Assembly (NCBI GenBank): GCA_025465385.1
Contig: JAODNG010000335.1
Location: 1 to 6,500 of the forward strand
Length of the DNA stretch: 6,500 bases
Direction of reading: 5' to 3'
Origin: Pseudonocardiales bacterium
GTDB taxonomy: Bacteria; Actinomycetota; Actinomycetes; Mycobacteriales; Pseudonocardiaceae
The stretch's first letter is position 1, and each line of letters begins with the position of its first letter. The notes under the pieces are model-generated. The model did no database searches. It had not been told where the DNA came from and saw nothing but the letters and a program-made list of their open reading frames with translations. Both the position numbers and the translations under genes were made by a program. This document shows positions 6,057 to 6,500 of this stretch, in pieces.

Positions 6057-6500
6057 CGACGCCCCGGTCGTCTTGCTCGACGAGCACCGCCGGCCGATCG
6101 GGCAGTTGCCCAAGTCCCAGGTGCACCACGGTGCGACGCCGCTGCACCTGGCGTTCTCCTGCTATGTCTTCGACGCCTCCGGCGCCGTGCTGATGACCCG
6201 CCGCGCCGTCACTAAACGGACCTGGCCAGGAGTATGGACGAACACCTGCTGCGGTCACCCGCTGCCAGGTGAGGCATCCGCCGACGCGGTCGCCCGGCGG
6301 CTGCGGGAGGAACTGGGGTTGCGGCTGGTGCGCTCCGCAGTGGCACTGCCTGACTTCAGCTACCGGGCGGTGGCCCCCGACGGCATGGTGGAAAACGAGT
6401 TCTGCCCGGTGCTGGTAGGCAGCGTCGACGGCGCGCCGCAGCCCGACCCCACCGAGGTTCTGGAATACCACTGGGCACCCTGGCTCGACGTGGCCACCCT
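6046..6500 (+). CDS. idi: Type 1 isopentenyl-diphosphate isomerase, cut by right edge
   Basis: Interconverts isopentenyl diphosphate and dimethylallyl diphosphate, the C5 units of polyprenyl carriers, quinones and other isoprenoids. The first 151 codons are present and open. The catalytic set of the type 1 (Nudix-fold) enzyme is complete so far: C69 in NTCCGHP, metal ligands H27, H34 and H71, E89 in REELG, and E116/E118 in VENEFCPV. These correspond to E. coli Idi C67, H25, H32, H69, E87, E114 and E116. TRRAVTKRTWPGVWTN is also typical. The E. coli enzyme is 182 residues, so about 30 or more residues are missing at the right edge. The GTG at 6046 lies 11 bp inside cca in another frame, and AGGA at 6034 is a suitable ribosome site, so co-transcription and coupled translation with cca are likely. 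M. tuberculosis keeps its idi elsewhere, so this neighbour is not part of the shared mycobacterial block. Confidence 0.95.
   Translation, partial: MNPDDAPVVLLDEHRRPIGQLPKSQVHHGATPLHLAFSCYVFDASGAVLMTRRAVTKRTWPGVWTNTCCGHPLPGEASADAVARRLREELGLRLVRSAVALPDFSYRAVAPDGMVENEFCPVLVGSVDGAPQPDPTEVLEYHWAPWLDVAT

Overview
The window is GC-rich, almost completely coding bacterial DNA. It has frequent GTG starts, short or overlapping gene junctions, and gene families typical of Actinomycetota (actinobacteria). The order CCA tRNA nucleotidyltransferase / divergent MutT-type Nudix hydrolase / large secreted DUF6049-type protein / MurJ matches a locus I know from Mycobacterium tuberculosis (pcnA, mutT4, Rv3909, Rv3910) and, more loosely, from Streptomyces. 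I cannot name the genus from the sequence alone.

Layout. A 74-bp divergent spacer (4513-4586) splits the window into two transcription units. Leftwards (minus strand) run a 171-aa Nudix hydrolase (4512-3997), a 739-aa exported, C-terminally membrane-anchored DUF6049-family protein (3971-1752), and murJ, the lipid II flippase. murJ starts on a GTG that overlaps the previous stop (1755) and is still open at base 1. Rightwards (plus strand) run cca (4587-6056) and then a type 1 isopentenyl-diphosphate isomerase gene, idi. idi starts 11 bp inside the end of cca (6046) and is cut by the right edge. Both incomplete genes at the window edges are clearly open and recognisable. No stretch over 300 bp lacks a gene, and I see no RNA gene, insertion sequence or CRISPR array.

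Regulation. The divergent spacer has TANNNT -10-like hexamers 7 bp before the mutT ATG (TACCAT) and 8 bp before the cca GTG (TACCCT), so both mRNAs may be leaderless. A perfect 17-bp palindrome covers the mutT-side -10 and looks like an operator.

Functional logic. MurJ flips the undecaprenyl-linked peptidoglycan precursor lipid II, and the DUF6049 protein sits beside it as a conserved envelope partner of unknown function. CCA nucleotidyltransferase builds or repairs tRNA 3' ends. Idi balances IPP and DMAPP, which feed the polyprenyl carrier used by MurJ and are also the source of prenyl groups for tRNA modification. The core of the locus is familiar. The less ordinary points are the cca-idi coupling, a 12-bp in-frame tandem repeat giving MurJ a charged tetrapeptide-repeat tail, and the palindrome on the putative leaderless promoter. 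I did not find convincing evidence for a wholly new system here.
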